From Campylobacteraceae bacterium (GTDB lineage: Bacteria > Campylobacterota > Campylobacteria > Campylobacterales > Sulfurovaceae), in contig JALSPE010000106.1 of assembly GCA_026986085.1 (NCBI GenBank), forward strand, positions 1 through 9,789: DNA of 9,789 bases, in the 5' to 3' direction. Both the position numbers and the translations under genes were made by a program. Below are positions 1 through 6,085 of this stretch, piece by piece. How positions within the stretch are numbered: position 1 is the first letter of the stretch; each line of letters opens with the position of its first letter. Below the pieces are notes generated by a model. The model was not told the DNA's origin, searched no databases, and worked only from the letters and a program-made list of their open reading frames with translations.

Positions 1-1037
1 TGGATGAGTTTGAGCAAAAAATTGAAAAGTTAGAAGAGGAGCTATCTAAAAAAGAGGAGAAATATACTAAAGTTAAGAGTGATTTTGATAAGTTAGATAC
101 AATAATAAAAAGTAAAGAGATAGAGCTTGAAAAGTTAAAAAAAGAGATAGATAAAAAAGATAAAATATTTAATAATAAGCTTAAACAAAATACCTTTAGT
201 AAAGAAGAGTTTTTAAATATAATCAACAAAAAAGATATGCTTGAGAGCTTAGAGAAAGAGGCAAATGAGTTAAGAGAAAAAGAGCAAAATATTATATCTT
301 TAATTAAGGAAACAGATATAAATATAGCCAAATTAGAAGATGAGCTAAAGGGCTTAGATGGCGAAGATATAGAGCTAGAGTTAAATAAAGCAACAAGCCA
401 AAAAGAAGAGTTACTAAGAGAGATAGGAGCTATATCTCAAGAGTTAAAAACGAATAAAAAAGCAAAAGAGAGACATAAATCAACGCTAGAAAAGATTGAG
501 TTAATAGATAAAGAGCTTACAAAATGGGAGAGGCTAAATGAGCTTATAGGCTCTAGCGATGGTAAAAAATTTAGAAACTTTGCACAAGGCTTAACTTTTG
601 AAATAATGATTAGCCATGCAAATAAGATTTTAGAGAAGATGAGCGATAGATACTACCTTCTAAGAGATAAAAGCAACCCTTTAGAGCTAAATATAGTAGA
701 TTTATATCAAGCTGGAGAGGTTCGCTCTGTTAAAAATCTATCTGGTGGAGAGAGTTTTATAGTTAGCTTATCACTAGCTCTTGGTCTATCTAGTATGGTT
801 AGTAAAAAAGTAAAAGTAGATTCACTATTTTTAGATGAAGGCTTTGGAACACTAGATGAAGAGTCAATGGAAACAGCCCTCTCAACACTATCTACACTTC
901 AGGCTGAGGGTAAACTTATAGGAGTTATTTCACACATTCAAACAATAAAAGAGAGAATATACAACCAAATATCACTACACCACAACAGTAATGGAAAAAG
1001 CACAATTAGTGGGGTTGGCGTAAGGAGAGTTGAGTAA
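1..1037 (+). CDS. sbcC: SbcC-type exonuclease subunit (Rad50-like ATPase), C-terminal part, cut by left edge
   Basis: The reading frame is open from base 3 to the left edge, so about 344 C-terminal residues of a much larger protein are visible. Roughly the first 170 are Lys/Glu/Leu-rich heptad-like sequence, the returning arm of a long antiparallel coiled coil. From about base 516 the C-terminal half of an ABC ATPase head follows. The signature LSGGES lies at 738-755, the Walker B stretch SLFLDEGF with its catalytic Glu at 822-845, the D-loop GTLDEES just after it, and the switch His of ISHI at 933-935. In known SbcCD complexes this subunit couples ATP hydrolysis to SbcD nuclease action on hairpins and double-strand ends during repair in the cytoplasm. 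The N-terminal Walker A half and any sbcD lie outside the window. The frame is intact to its TAA. RecN or another SMC-like protein is less likely, given the LSGGES and VDSLFLDEGFGTLD style. The assignment is confident; only the gene's true length is unknown. Confidence 0.88.
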   Translation, partial: DEFEQKIEKLEEELSKKEEKYTKVKSDFDKLDTIIKSKEIELEKLKKEIDKKDKIFNNKLKQNTFSKEEFLNIINKKDMLESLEKEANELREKEQNIISLIKETDINIAKLEDELKGLDGEDIELELNKATSQKEELLREIGAISQELKTNKKAKERHKSTLEKIELIDKELTKWERLNELIGSSDGKKFRNFAQGLTFEIMISHANKILEKMSDRYYLLRDKSNPLELNIVDLYQAGEVRSVKNLSGGESFIVSLSLALGLSSMVSKKVKVDSLFLDEGFGTLDEESMETALSTLSTLQAEGKLIGVISHIQTIKERIYNQISLHHNSNGKSTISGVGVRRVE

Positions 1038-1464
1038 TTATTTAGCTAAAATTTATAAAGAATATTTTTAAAAATTTTACTCATTAAAATCACATTAGAC
1101 AACCTAAAGCTTTGCAATACATAAGAAAAGACTGGGTTTGGGTACAAAAGTTAAGTTAGTAAATGCTATCATTTTACATTATAGTATTATCGAGTAAAAA
1201 ATTAGCACTATTGTGGTAGTTAATGTTCATAATATTACAGAGGTATAAAAACTTAAAACAGATACAATTAACATTTGCCTAATACTTAATATAGCTCATA
1301 AGGATAATTCAAAAGTATAAAAAGGCTAGAAGGGTTAAACATAAAGGCTTATTGTTCATCAGATGAAATGGAAACTAATGAGCATATTAACATGAGAAAA
1401 AATACATAAACATAGAGCTTTGCATCGATTAGATATTTCAATACACTAAATTAAAAGGAACTAT
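1038..1464. other. 427-base stretch without a convincing gene; possible decayed sequence
   Basis: Stop codons are frequent in all six frames and no ORF has both a start and a ribosome binding site. Two short open stretches on the plus strand read like protein but cannot be placed. One at 1088-1156 contains ALQYIRKDWVWVQ. One at 1308-1406 contains LEGLNIKAYCSSDEMETN. Each is closed by stops on both sides, so they could be remnants of a broken gene or chance. A weak AT-only inverted repeat (AAAATTT/AAATTTT) just after the sbcC stop is too feeble to call a terminator. I see no tRNA end, insertion-sequence end or tandem repeat. Confidence 0.5.
1419..1447 (+). promoter_or_regulatory. Possible promoter for the 1465 gene
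   Basis: TTTGCA at 1419-1424 and TACACT at 1442-1447 are separated by 17 bases. Each matches the sigma-70 -35 and -10 consensus at four of six positions. Transcription would begin near 1454, leaving only about ten bases before the ATG, just enough to include the AAAAGGAA ribosome binding site at 1453-1460. Campylobacterota promoters often lack a clear -35, and chance matches are common in AT-rich DNA, so this is only a candidate. TATAGT/TATTAT around 1180-1190 is another possible -10, giving a long leader. Confidence 0.22.
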
Positions 1465-2190
1465 ATGGTTACAGAAGAGGAGATACTTTTAAGAATTCAA
1501 AAAAATCCAAGCGAACATCTTGCAGAGTATGATTTGGACTATTATCGTGCATATAGATTAGGATACGAACTTGCACTTTGCGAAAATGGAGTTAGTGAAA
1601 TTAACATTATAGTGCCAACTGATAAGTTTGAACAATATTTAAAAGACAAATACAAAATTAAAGAGTACCCTTGCAACATAAGATATGATTCTTATTTGGA
1701 ACTTATAACTTCATCTAAAAAAGAGTATTTTGATTTATATATTTCAGAAAAATTAAATGCCTCCAAAAGTTTTAATATCCAAAAAGAAACAATAAAAATA
1801 GCATCCAAAAAAAACTATACATCTAGTGATTACTTTGAAAATATTACTAAACGACCAGGTATGTATTTTGGGAATAATTTTAGTTCTTTACATTTAGGTT
1901 CTTTTTTTCTAGGGTATGAATGGGCGATAAAAGATTACGATTTGAAAAAAACATTTTTAACTAAAAATTACTCTAATTTTCAAGCATGGTATGATACTAA
2001 AGCTCCTTTTGCAATTGGGTATCCATGGTATAAAACAATGCTTATTCAAACATTGCACAGTTACAATCATAGTTTTTACTGTTTTATACAAGATTATTCA
2101 GATTTTCTAGAAGGTAAACCTAGCAATTATAGATTAAAAGAAAGTGTAAATATTGCTTTTGAAGAGCTTATGAAAGATTTAGATAAGTAA
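1465..2190 (+). CDS. Uncharacterised 241-residue protein with an RPGMYFG-motif C-terminal domain
   Basis: I do not recognise a named function. The ATG follows AAAAGGAA by five bases, so the start is good. Two parts are visible. Residues 1-110 are acidic, with a YYRAYRLGYELAL helix and a hydrophobic SEINIIVPTD strand. Residues 120-235 contain NITKRPGMYFG, a LGSFFLGYEWA helix, Phe/Trp-rich FQAWYDT, and an aromatic PWYKTML...FYCFIQDYSDFLEG end. From memory, a similar order (RPGMYLG, hydrophobic FI-x-GY helix, Trp loop, acidic aromatic tail) occurs in small uncharacterised bacterial proteins, some near toxin-immunity or defence genes. That link is inference. There is no signal peptide, membrane helix or catalytic motif I can name, so it is probably cytoplasmic. 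It stands alone on the plus strand, flanked by gene-poor DNA, and its Asn/Tyr/Phe-rich make-up differs from the conserved neighbours. This suggests an accessory, perhaps transferred, gene. It is confidently coding but its function is unknown. Confidence 0.75.
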   Translation: MVTEEEILLRIQKNPSEHLAEYDLDYYRAYRLGYELALCENGVSEINIIVPTDKFEQYLKDKYKIKEYPCNIRYDSYLELITSSKKEYFDLYISEKLNASKSFNIQKETIKIASKKNYTSSDYFENITKRPGMYFGNNFSSLHLGSFFLGYEWAIKDYDLKKTFLTKNYSNFQAWYDTKAPFAIGYPWYKTMLIQTLHSYNHSFYCFIQDYSDFLEGKPSNYRLKESVNIAFEELMKDLDK

Positions 2191-2263
2191 TAATAAACAC
2201 AATAAAAATAAAATTAAAATTAAATTTAGGGACTATAAAAACAACTGTGTAAATACAAAAATA

Positions 2264-2304
2264 AACCAGTATGGTAAAATATAAACTGGTTGTTAAAATA
2301 TAAA
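2264..2304 (+). repeat. Inverted repeat with nested duplicated TAAAATATAAA, operator/promoter-like
   Basis: AACCAGT at 2264-2270 is the exact reverse complement of ACTGGTT at 2285-2291, with a 14-base spacer. Overlapping it is a 14-base direct repeat differing at one position: TGGTAAAATATAAA (2272-2285) and TGTTAAAATATAAA (2291-2304), 19 bases apart. Each copy contains TGnTAAAAT, which resembles an extended -10 element. The cluster lies just upstream of the 25-codon ORF at 2316. A perfect 7-base arm either side of a -10-like element is the usual look of an autoregulated operator, but no binding protein is identified. A chance AT-rich arrangement is possible. Confidence 0.4.
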
Positions 2305-2315
2305 GGATTTACAGA

Positions 2316-2393
2316 ATGAAATATATAAATAAAGAAGAACAGACCCTAATAGATGGAACAGAGGATTTAATTATTTTACTCTATACTAAATAA
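2316..2393 (+). pseudogene. 25-codon ORF, possible N-terminal stump of a small CopG/BrnA-like antitoxin
   Basis: The ATG is preceded by AAGGA at 2303-2307 with an eight-base gap, so it has a real-looking translation start. The peptide is MKYINKEEQTLIDGTEDLIILLYTK, read here in two pieces: MKYINKEEQTLID, then GTEDLIILLYTK. The first dozen residues (MKY-x-x-KEEQ-x-LI) recall the beginning of small ribbon-helix-helix antitoxins common in this phylum, which usually continue for 70-100 residues with acidic and then basic sequence. Here the frame closes after 25 codons, with no continuation visible before rpmA. I read it as a truncated remnant. It could also be a genuine short peptide or a leader. 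The family resemblance is from memory and short. The repeat cluster upstream at 2264-2304 would suit an autoregulated antitoxin gene. Confidence 0.3.
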
Positions 2394-2414
2394 GATAAGA
2401 GAAAAACTCTTACC
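2394..2414 (-). terminator. Hairpin terminator after rpmA
   Basis: On the minus strand, eight bases (2414 to 2407) pair with 2401 to 2394 around a five-T loop. The stem includes one G-U pair that forms in minus-strand RNA but would be an A-C mismatch in plus-strand RNA, which fits use by the rplU-rpmA transcript. It lies 7 bases beyond the rpmA stop. The following tract, TTATTT, is only a weak U-run, so termination may be partial. Confidence 0.55.
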
Positions 2415-2421
2415 CTAAAGA

Positions 2422-2676
2422 TTATGCAGAAACTACAGATACTCTTTTTTTATCTCTAGTTTTGTTATCGAATTTAACTACACCTTCGATAACTGCAAAG
2501 ATTGTGTGGTCTTTACCCATCATTACACCTTCGCCTGGAACTACTTTTGTTCCTCTTTGACGAATAATAATATTACCAGGGATTACCTTTTCGCCACCAA
2601 ATTTTTTAACACCTAAACGACGACCTGCTGAATCGCGATTGTTCTGAGTTGATCCTTGACCTTTCTTGTGTGCCAT
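2422..2676 (-). CDS. rpmA: 50S ribosomal protein L27
   Basis: This 84-residue protein is full length for bacterial L27. It starts MAHKKGQGSTQNNRDSAG and continues with RRLGVKKFGGE and NIIIRQRGTKVVPG, the conserved family core. L27 sits on the large subunit, and its flexible N-terminus reaches toward the peptidyl-transferase centre and contacts tRNA. The mature-type start MAHKK is present directly, so this lacks the cleaved N-terminal extension known from Firmicutes. AAGGAG lies six bases before the ATG. It is 14 bases downstream of rplU and surely cotranscribed with it. In many bacteria obg follows rpmA; here there is none, and the transcript meets a hairpin and convergent accessory DNA instead. 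Confidence 0.97.
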   Translation of the reverse strand: MAHKKGQGSTQNNRDSAGRRLGVKKFGGEKVIPGNIIIRQRGTKVVPGEGVMMGKDHTIFAVIEGVVKFDNKTRDKKRVSVVSA

Positions 2677-2690
2677 TTTATCTCCTTAAC

Positions 2691-2996
2691 TTATGCTATT
2701 TTAGTAATTCTAACTCTTGTGAAGTCTCTTCTGAAACCTCTTTTAACTTTAGAATCTTTTCTTCTTCTCTTTTTAAAGATAACAACTTTTTTATCTCTAC
2801 CTTCGTTGATAACTTCACCTTTAACTACAGCACCATCTATCAATGGTGTTCCAACTTTAAGCTCACCATCATCTAGTGCCAAAACCTCTTTAAACTCAAC
2901 TTCTGATTTTGGCTCTAAATTCATATTGTCAAAACAGATGATATCACCTTCTTTAACTTTAAACTGTTGCCCGCTTGCTTTGATAATTGCATACAT
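2691..2996 (-). CDS. rplU: 50S ribosomal protein L21
   Basis: The 101 residues match the normal L21 length. MYAIIKASGQQFKVKEGD is the conserved N-terminal strand pair. KVVIFKKRRRKDSKVKRGFR is the basic rRNA-binding region near the end, followed by RVRITKI. L21 binds 23S rRNA in the large subunit, next to L20. The ATG is preceded by AAAGGG at a normal distance. It heads the two-gene rplU-rpmA unit, and a probable promoter lies in the 87 bases separating it from the rlmB-like gene upstream. The internal MTFLVC-type frame on the opposite strand is a shadow. Confidence is very high. Confidence 0.97.
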   Translation of the reverse strand: MYAIIKASGQQFKVKEGDIICFDNMNLEPKSEVEFKEVLALDDGELKVGTPLIDGAVVKGEVINEGRDKKVVIFKKRRRKDSKVKRGFRRDFTRVRITKIA

Positions 2997-3037
2997 ATTT
3001 ACCCTTTAATTTCTCTCATAGACTCAATTAGTGCGAA

Positions 3038-3066
3038 ATTCTACCTAAAATGTAATTAAATATATT
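3038..3066 (-). promoter_or_regulatory. rplU: Probable promoter of rplU-rpmA
   Basis: On the minus strand, TAGAAT (3043 to 3038) is a good -10, preceded by AT-rich sequence with T-runs and no clear -35 around 3061-3066. This is typical of vegetative promoters in Campylobacterota. The start would fall near 3031, giving a leader of about 35 bases before the rplU ATG. The 87-base gap after the rlmB-like gene, against near-zero gaps elsewhere in the block, supports a separate transcription start. Confidence 0.4.
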
Positions 3067-3083
3067 TTAAAAAGATAGTAAAT

Positions 3084-3803
3084 TTATAAAAAACTTATTA
3101 TTGATGCAGTTATAGCAACATTTAAGGACTCTACACCTCTATTCATAGGTATTTTTACTCTTATATTTGCCAACTCTGATATCTCTTTGCTAACACCCCT
3201 ACTCTCATTACCTAAAATAAATATATCTCTATTTGTCTCTTTTAAATCAAAAATAGATATTTTTGTATCTAAAGTTAATGATATTAAATTACTCTTGATA
3301 CTTAACTCTTTTAGTGCTTTATGTAGAGAATCAACTTGCACTATTGGCATTTTAAATAGAGTTCCAGCACTCGCTTTTATAACAAGAGGTGATACAATAG
3401 ATGCAGTTGCTTTTTTTTGTAATAAAATTGCATCTATATTACCAGCTGTTGCAGAGCGAATTATCATACCTAAATTTTGAGGATTTTCTATACTCTCTAG
3501 AGCTAAAATTCTAAAATTTTCTCTACTTTTTATATACTCTAAGGGTTTTAGATTATCCAAAATCAAATCTAGTGCTACGCCTTGATCTTGCTTTGAGTTT
3601 TTAGATATACGGCTTAATAGCTCTTTTGTATGATATTTAATCTCTATATCTCTATTTTTAGCCAATTTTACCATTTTAGCTATCTTATCTGAACTTTTGT
3701 TACTTTTTGAGAGATGCAAAGCGTATATATTTAAGTCAAAATTTTCTAAAGCTTCTATAACAGGATTTCTTCCATAAATTGTTAAAATATTTTTTGGTAG
3801 CAT
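3084..3803 (-). CDS. rlmB: TrmH-family (SPOUT) rRNA 2'-O-methyltransferase, RlmB-like
   Basis: The 239 residues have an N-terminal substrate-binding part starting ILTIYGRNPVIEAL, with a QGVAL turn at 74-78, and a C-terminal knotted SPOUT domain. All three SPOUT motifs are visible. Motif 1, ENPQNLGMIIRSA (106-118), carries the catalytic-type Asn and Arg. Motif 2, LGNESRGVS (197-205), has the conserved Glu. Motif 3, IPMNRGVESLNVAITASI (218-235), forms the knot and SAM site. RlmB methylates the ribose of G2251 in 23S rRNA, in the peptidyl-transferase P-loop. Exact target specificity cannot be read from sequence, and a tRNA-methylating TrmH relative is possible. Its length is slightly below the usual 243-250, because little follows motif 3. 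Its ATG overlaps the stop codon of the upstream membrane-protein gene by one base (TAATG), indicating translational coupling. Its downstream neighbours are ribosomal protein genes. Confidence 0.85.
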   Translation of the reverse strand: MLPKNILTIYGRNPVIEALENFDLNIYALHLSKSNKSSDKIAKMVKLAKNRDIEIKYHTKELLSRISKNSKQDQGVALDLILDNLKPLEYIKSRENFRILALESIENPQNLGMIIRSATAGNIDAILLQKKATASIVSPLVIKASAGTLFKMPIVQVDSLHKALKELSIKSNLISLTLDTKISIFDLKETNRDIFILGNESRGVSKEISELANIRVKIPMNRGVESLNVAITASIISFL

Positions 3804-4258
3804 TAGAGGATATCTCTTAATACAATAGCATAGTGCATTACAAAAAGATTTAAAAAGAAAATTAACATAGATGAGCCACGAGATAGTATCTGCTCTACTT
3901 TTGTTCTCTCTTTGCCATTTGTTTTATATGCAATAACAAAGTGTATAACTGTAGCAATTGTTAATATTAAAACTAAAATAGATTTTTTAACTACTGCATC
4001 TGATATTGCAGATCCATTAGGATTTAGTATTAATTCAAATAGATTATAGTATCCACCAAGCACAAAACCTGTTGTTAGCAGAGCAATAAGTGCGATAACT
4101 TCAAACCAACCAAATATTGGACCAACATGTGGATATACCTCTTGCTGTGCTTTTTTGTCACGAAGTGTGATGCCTAGTATAAACATAAATACAGAACCAC
4201 CTATCCACGATATAGCCATAATTAAATGGATATGGAATGCTATCTCTTTAAGTAACAT
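3803..4258 (-). CDS. Four-helix inner-membrane protein, CopD-like, function unknown
   Basis: With the chosen start the protein has 151 residues and four hydrophobic helices at about 8-30, 45-70, 91-111 and 127-147. Helix 1 reads HIHLIMAISWIGGSVFMF. Single His residues also occur in helix 3 (VIHFVIAY) and helix 4 (VMHYAIVL), a spacing seen in haem- or metal-handling membrane proteins. The His plus WIGG pattern recalls the CopD and related families, but I cannot assign a substrate, and it lacks the HemJ signature. An upstream TTG at 4276 would overlap lepA. The ATG at 4258 has AGGGGA just before it and leaves a 7-base gap, so I use it. It lies between lepA and the rlmB-like gene and is coupled to the latter by a TAATG overlap. 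It is therefore surely cotranscribed with translation genes, although its own role is probably in the membrane. Confidence 0.8.
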   Translation of the reverse strand: MLLKEIAFHIHLIMAISWIGGSVFMFILGITLRDKKAQQEVYPHVGPIFGWFEVIALIALLTTGFVLGGYYNLFELILNPNGSAISDAVVKKSILVLILTIATVIHFVIAYKTNGKERTKVEQILSRGSSMLIFFLNLFVMHYAIVLRDIL

Positions 4259-4261
4259 ATT

Positions 4262-4267
4262 TCCCCT
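4262..4267 (-). promoter_or_regulatory. Ribosome binding site deciding the start at 4258
   Basis: On the minus strand AGGGGA precedes the ATG at 4258 by a short three-base gap and shares its first two bases with the lepA TAG stop. The TTG at 4276, the alternative start, lies inside the last lepA codons with no such site. This supports the shorter protein and suggests ribosomes finishing lepA restart here. Confidence 0.6.
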
Positions 4268-6077
4268 AATTATCAATTTTTAACACAGCCATAAATGCCT
4301 CTTGTGGAACTTGAACTTTGCCTATTGATTTCATTCTTTTCTTACCAGCTTTTTGTTTTTCTAAAAGCTTTCTTTTTCTTGTTATATCTCCACCATAGCA
4401 CTTTGCAGTAACATTTTTACCCATAGATTTAACATTAGTTCTAGCAATTATGTTATTGCCAATACTTGCTTGAATTGCAACTTCAAAGAGTTGGCGTGGT
4501 ATTAACTCTTTTAGTTGTCCTACAAATGCCAAACCTCTAGTTCTTGCTTTCTCTTGTGGCACTATAATTGAGAGTGCATCTACAACTTCTCCAGCAACTC
4601 TAATATCTAATTTAACCAAATTGCCCTCTCTAAAGCCTATTGGTTCGTAATCAAAACTAGCATACCCTTTTGTGGTTGATTTTAATTTATCGTAAAAATC
4701 CATAACTATCTCGTTCATAGGTATATCATACTCTAAAAGAACTCTATTTTCATTAAGATAATCCATCTTAACTTGAATTCCCCTTCTATCATTTAAAAGC
4801 TTAATTAAATTACCTACAAATTCATTTGGTGTCAAAATTGTCGCTTTAACATATGGCTCATAAATTTTATCTATCTTAGAGGCATCTGGCAATTCACTTG
4901 GATTTTGCACTACAATTTTTTCTCCATTTGTTTGTAATACTTCATAAACAACGGTTGGAGCTGTAGCGATTAAATCTAAATTAAACTCCCTCTCAAGACG
5001 CTCTTTTACTACTTCCATATGTAGCATACCTAAAAAACCTACTCTAAATCCACTACCAAGGGCAAGTGAACTCTCTGGCTCAAATGTTAGTGCTGAGTCA
5101 TTTAATTTTAATTTATTTAGAGCATCTCTTAACTCTTCAAACTTATCTGTCTCTATTGGATATATACCTGCAAATACAAATGGTTTAGCTGGTTCAAACC
5201 CAGGAATTGGCTCTGCTGTAGGGTTTTTAGAATCGGTAATTGTATCTCCAACTTTCAATCCTTCTACCGTTTTTAAGCCCATTACCACAATTCCAATTTC
5301 ACCTGTTTCTATAGCTTTTGTTTTGATTGGAGCTATTGGGTTTGGATACATTAAATCTAATACTTGATGTTCCTCTTTCGTTCCCATTATTTTGACCATT
5401 TGTCCTTTTTTAATAGAGCCATCAAAAACTCTAACAAGAGCTAATGCTCCAAGATAGTTATCGAACCAACTATCGTAAATTAGAGCTTTTGTAGGTGCAT
5501 TTTCATCCCCTTTTGGTGCAGGAATTTTATCTACAATTGTATCTATTAACTCTTTGACACCTGTTCCATTTTTAGCAGAAACTAAATTGTGTTCTGTGCA
5601 ATCTAACCCTATTGCCTCTTCTACTTCTGTTAAAACTCTATCAGGATCTGCACTTGGCAAGTCAATTTTATTTACCACTGGCAGTAGCTCTAACTCATTA
5701 TCTAAAGCTATATATACATTTGCTATAGTTTGTGCTTCAACTCCTTGAGCTGCATCTACAATAAGCAATGCCCCCTCACTAGAGGCGAGTGAACGGCTAA
5801 CTTCATAACTAAAATCTACATGCCCTGGAGTATCTATTAGATTAAGAATATATATTTCACCATCTTTTTCATAAGTTAATCTAACACTTTGGGCTTTAAT
5901 TGTAATTCCACGCTCTTTTTCAATATCCATAGTATCCATAACTTGAGCGCTCATTTTTCTGTCGCTAACTGCTCCACACTCTTGAATAATTCTATCAGCA
6001 AGTGTAGATTTACCATGGTCAATATGTGCTATAATAGAGAAGTTTCTAATATTTTGTTGTGGAATAGTTTTAGACAT
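4266..6077 (-). CDS. lepA: Elongation factor 4 (LepA), ribosome-associated GTPase
   Basis: The 603 residues are the usual LepA length. The GTPase motifs are intact: G1 AHIDHGKST (17-25), G2 ERGIT (55-59), G3 DTPGH (82-86), G4 NKID (136-139) and G5 SAK (167-169). EF-G-like domains follow (FLGMLHMEV lies in domain III). The LepA-specific C-terminal region from about 562 to 603 has GGDITRKRKLLEKQKAGKK, a basic RNA-binding tail that separates it from EF-G and TypA. LepA binds the ribosome and has been linked to back-translocation and to 30S assembly. It acts in the cytoplasm or loosely on the inner membrane. An AAGG site overlapping the end of prs precedes the ATG; the prs-lepA gap is eight bases, so the pair is cotranscribed. 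No abnormality is seen. Confidence 0.97.
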   Translation of the reverse strand: MSKTIPQQNIRNFSIIAHIDHGKSTLADRIIQECGAVSDRKMSAQVMDTMDIEKERGITIKAQSVRLTYEKDGEIYILNLIDTPGHVDFSYEVSRSLASSEGALLIVDAAQGVEAQTIANVYIALDNELELLPVVNKIDLPSADPDRVLTEVEEAIGLDCTEHNLVSAKNGTGVKELIDTIVDKIPAPKGDENAPTKALIYDSWFDNYLGALALVRVFDGSIKKGQMVKIMGTKEEHQVLDLMYPNPIAPIKTKAIETGEIGIVVMGLKTVEGLKVGDTITDSKNPTAEPIPGFEPAKPFVFAGIYPIETDKFEELRDALNKLKLNDSALTFEPESSLALGSGFRVGFLGMLHMEVVKERLEREFNLDLIATAPTVVYEVLQTNGEKIVVQNPSELPDASKIDKIYEPYVKATILTPNEFVGNLIKLLNDRRGIQVKMDYLNENRVLLEYDIPMNEIVMDFYDKLKSTTKGYASFDYEPIGFREGNLVKLDIRVAGEVVDALSIIVPQEKARTRGLAFVGQLKELIPRQLFEVAIQASIGNNIIARTNVKSMGKNVTAKCYGGDITRKRKLLEKQKAGKKRMKSIGKVQVPQEAFMAVLKIDN

Positions 6078-6085
6078 TTTTTACC

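Noticed and set aside
1043..1080. AT-rich inverted repeat after sbcC as a terminator
   Set aside because: The stem AAAATTT/AAATTTT has no G-C pairs and a long loop, so it would be too unstable.
1108..1424. AGCTTTGCA repeated at 1108-1116 and 1416-1424, considered as an attachment-site duplication
   Set aside because: Nine bases in AT-rich DNA is within chance, and no integrase, tRNA or element lies between the copies.
2656..3009. Plus-strand ORF of 117 codons, and an overlapping 75-codon frame
   Set aside because: Both are antisense to rplU, a certain gene, with low-complexity hydrophobic translations.
3187..3480. Plus-strand ORF of 97 codons
   Set aside because: Antisense to the rlmB-like gene, whose SPOUT motifs fix the real frame.
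4259..4276. TTG start extending the membrane protein by six residues
   Set aside because: It overlaps lepA and has no ribosome binding site, whereas the ATG at 4258 follows AGGGGA.
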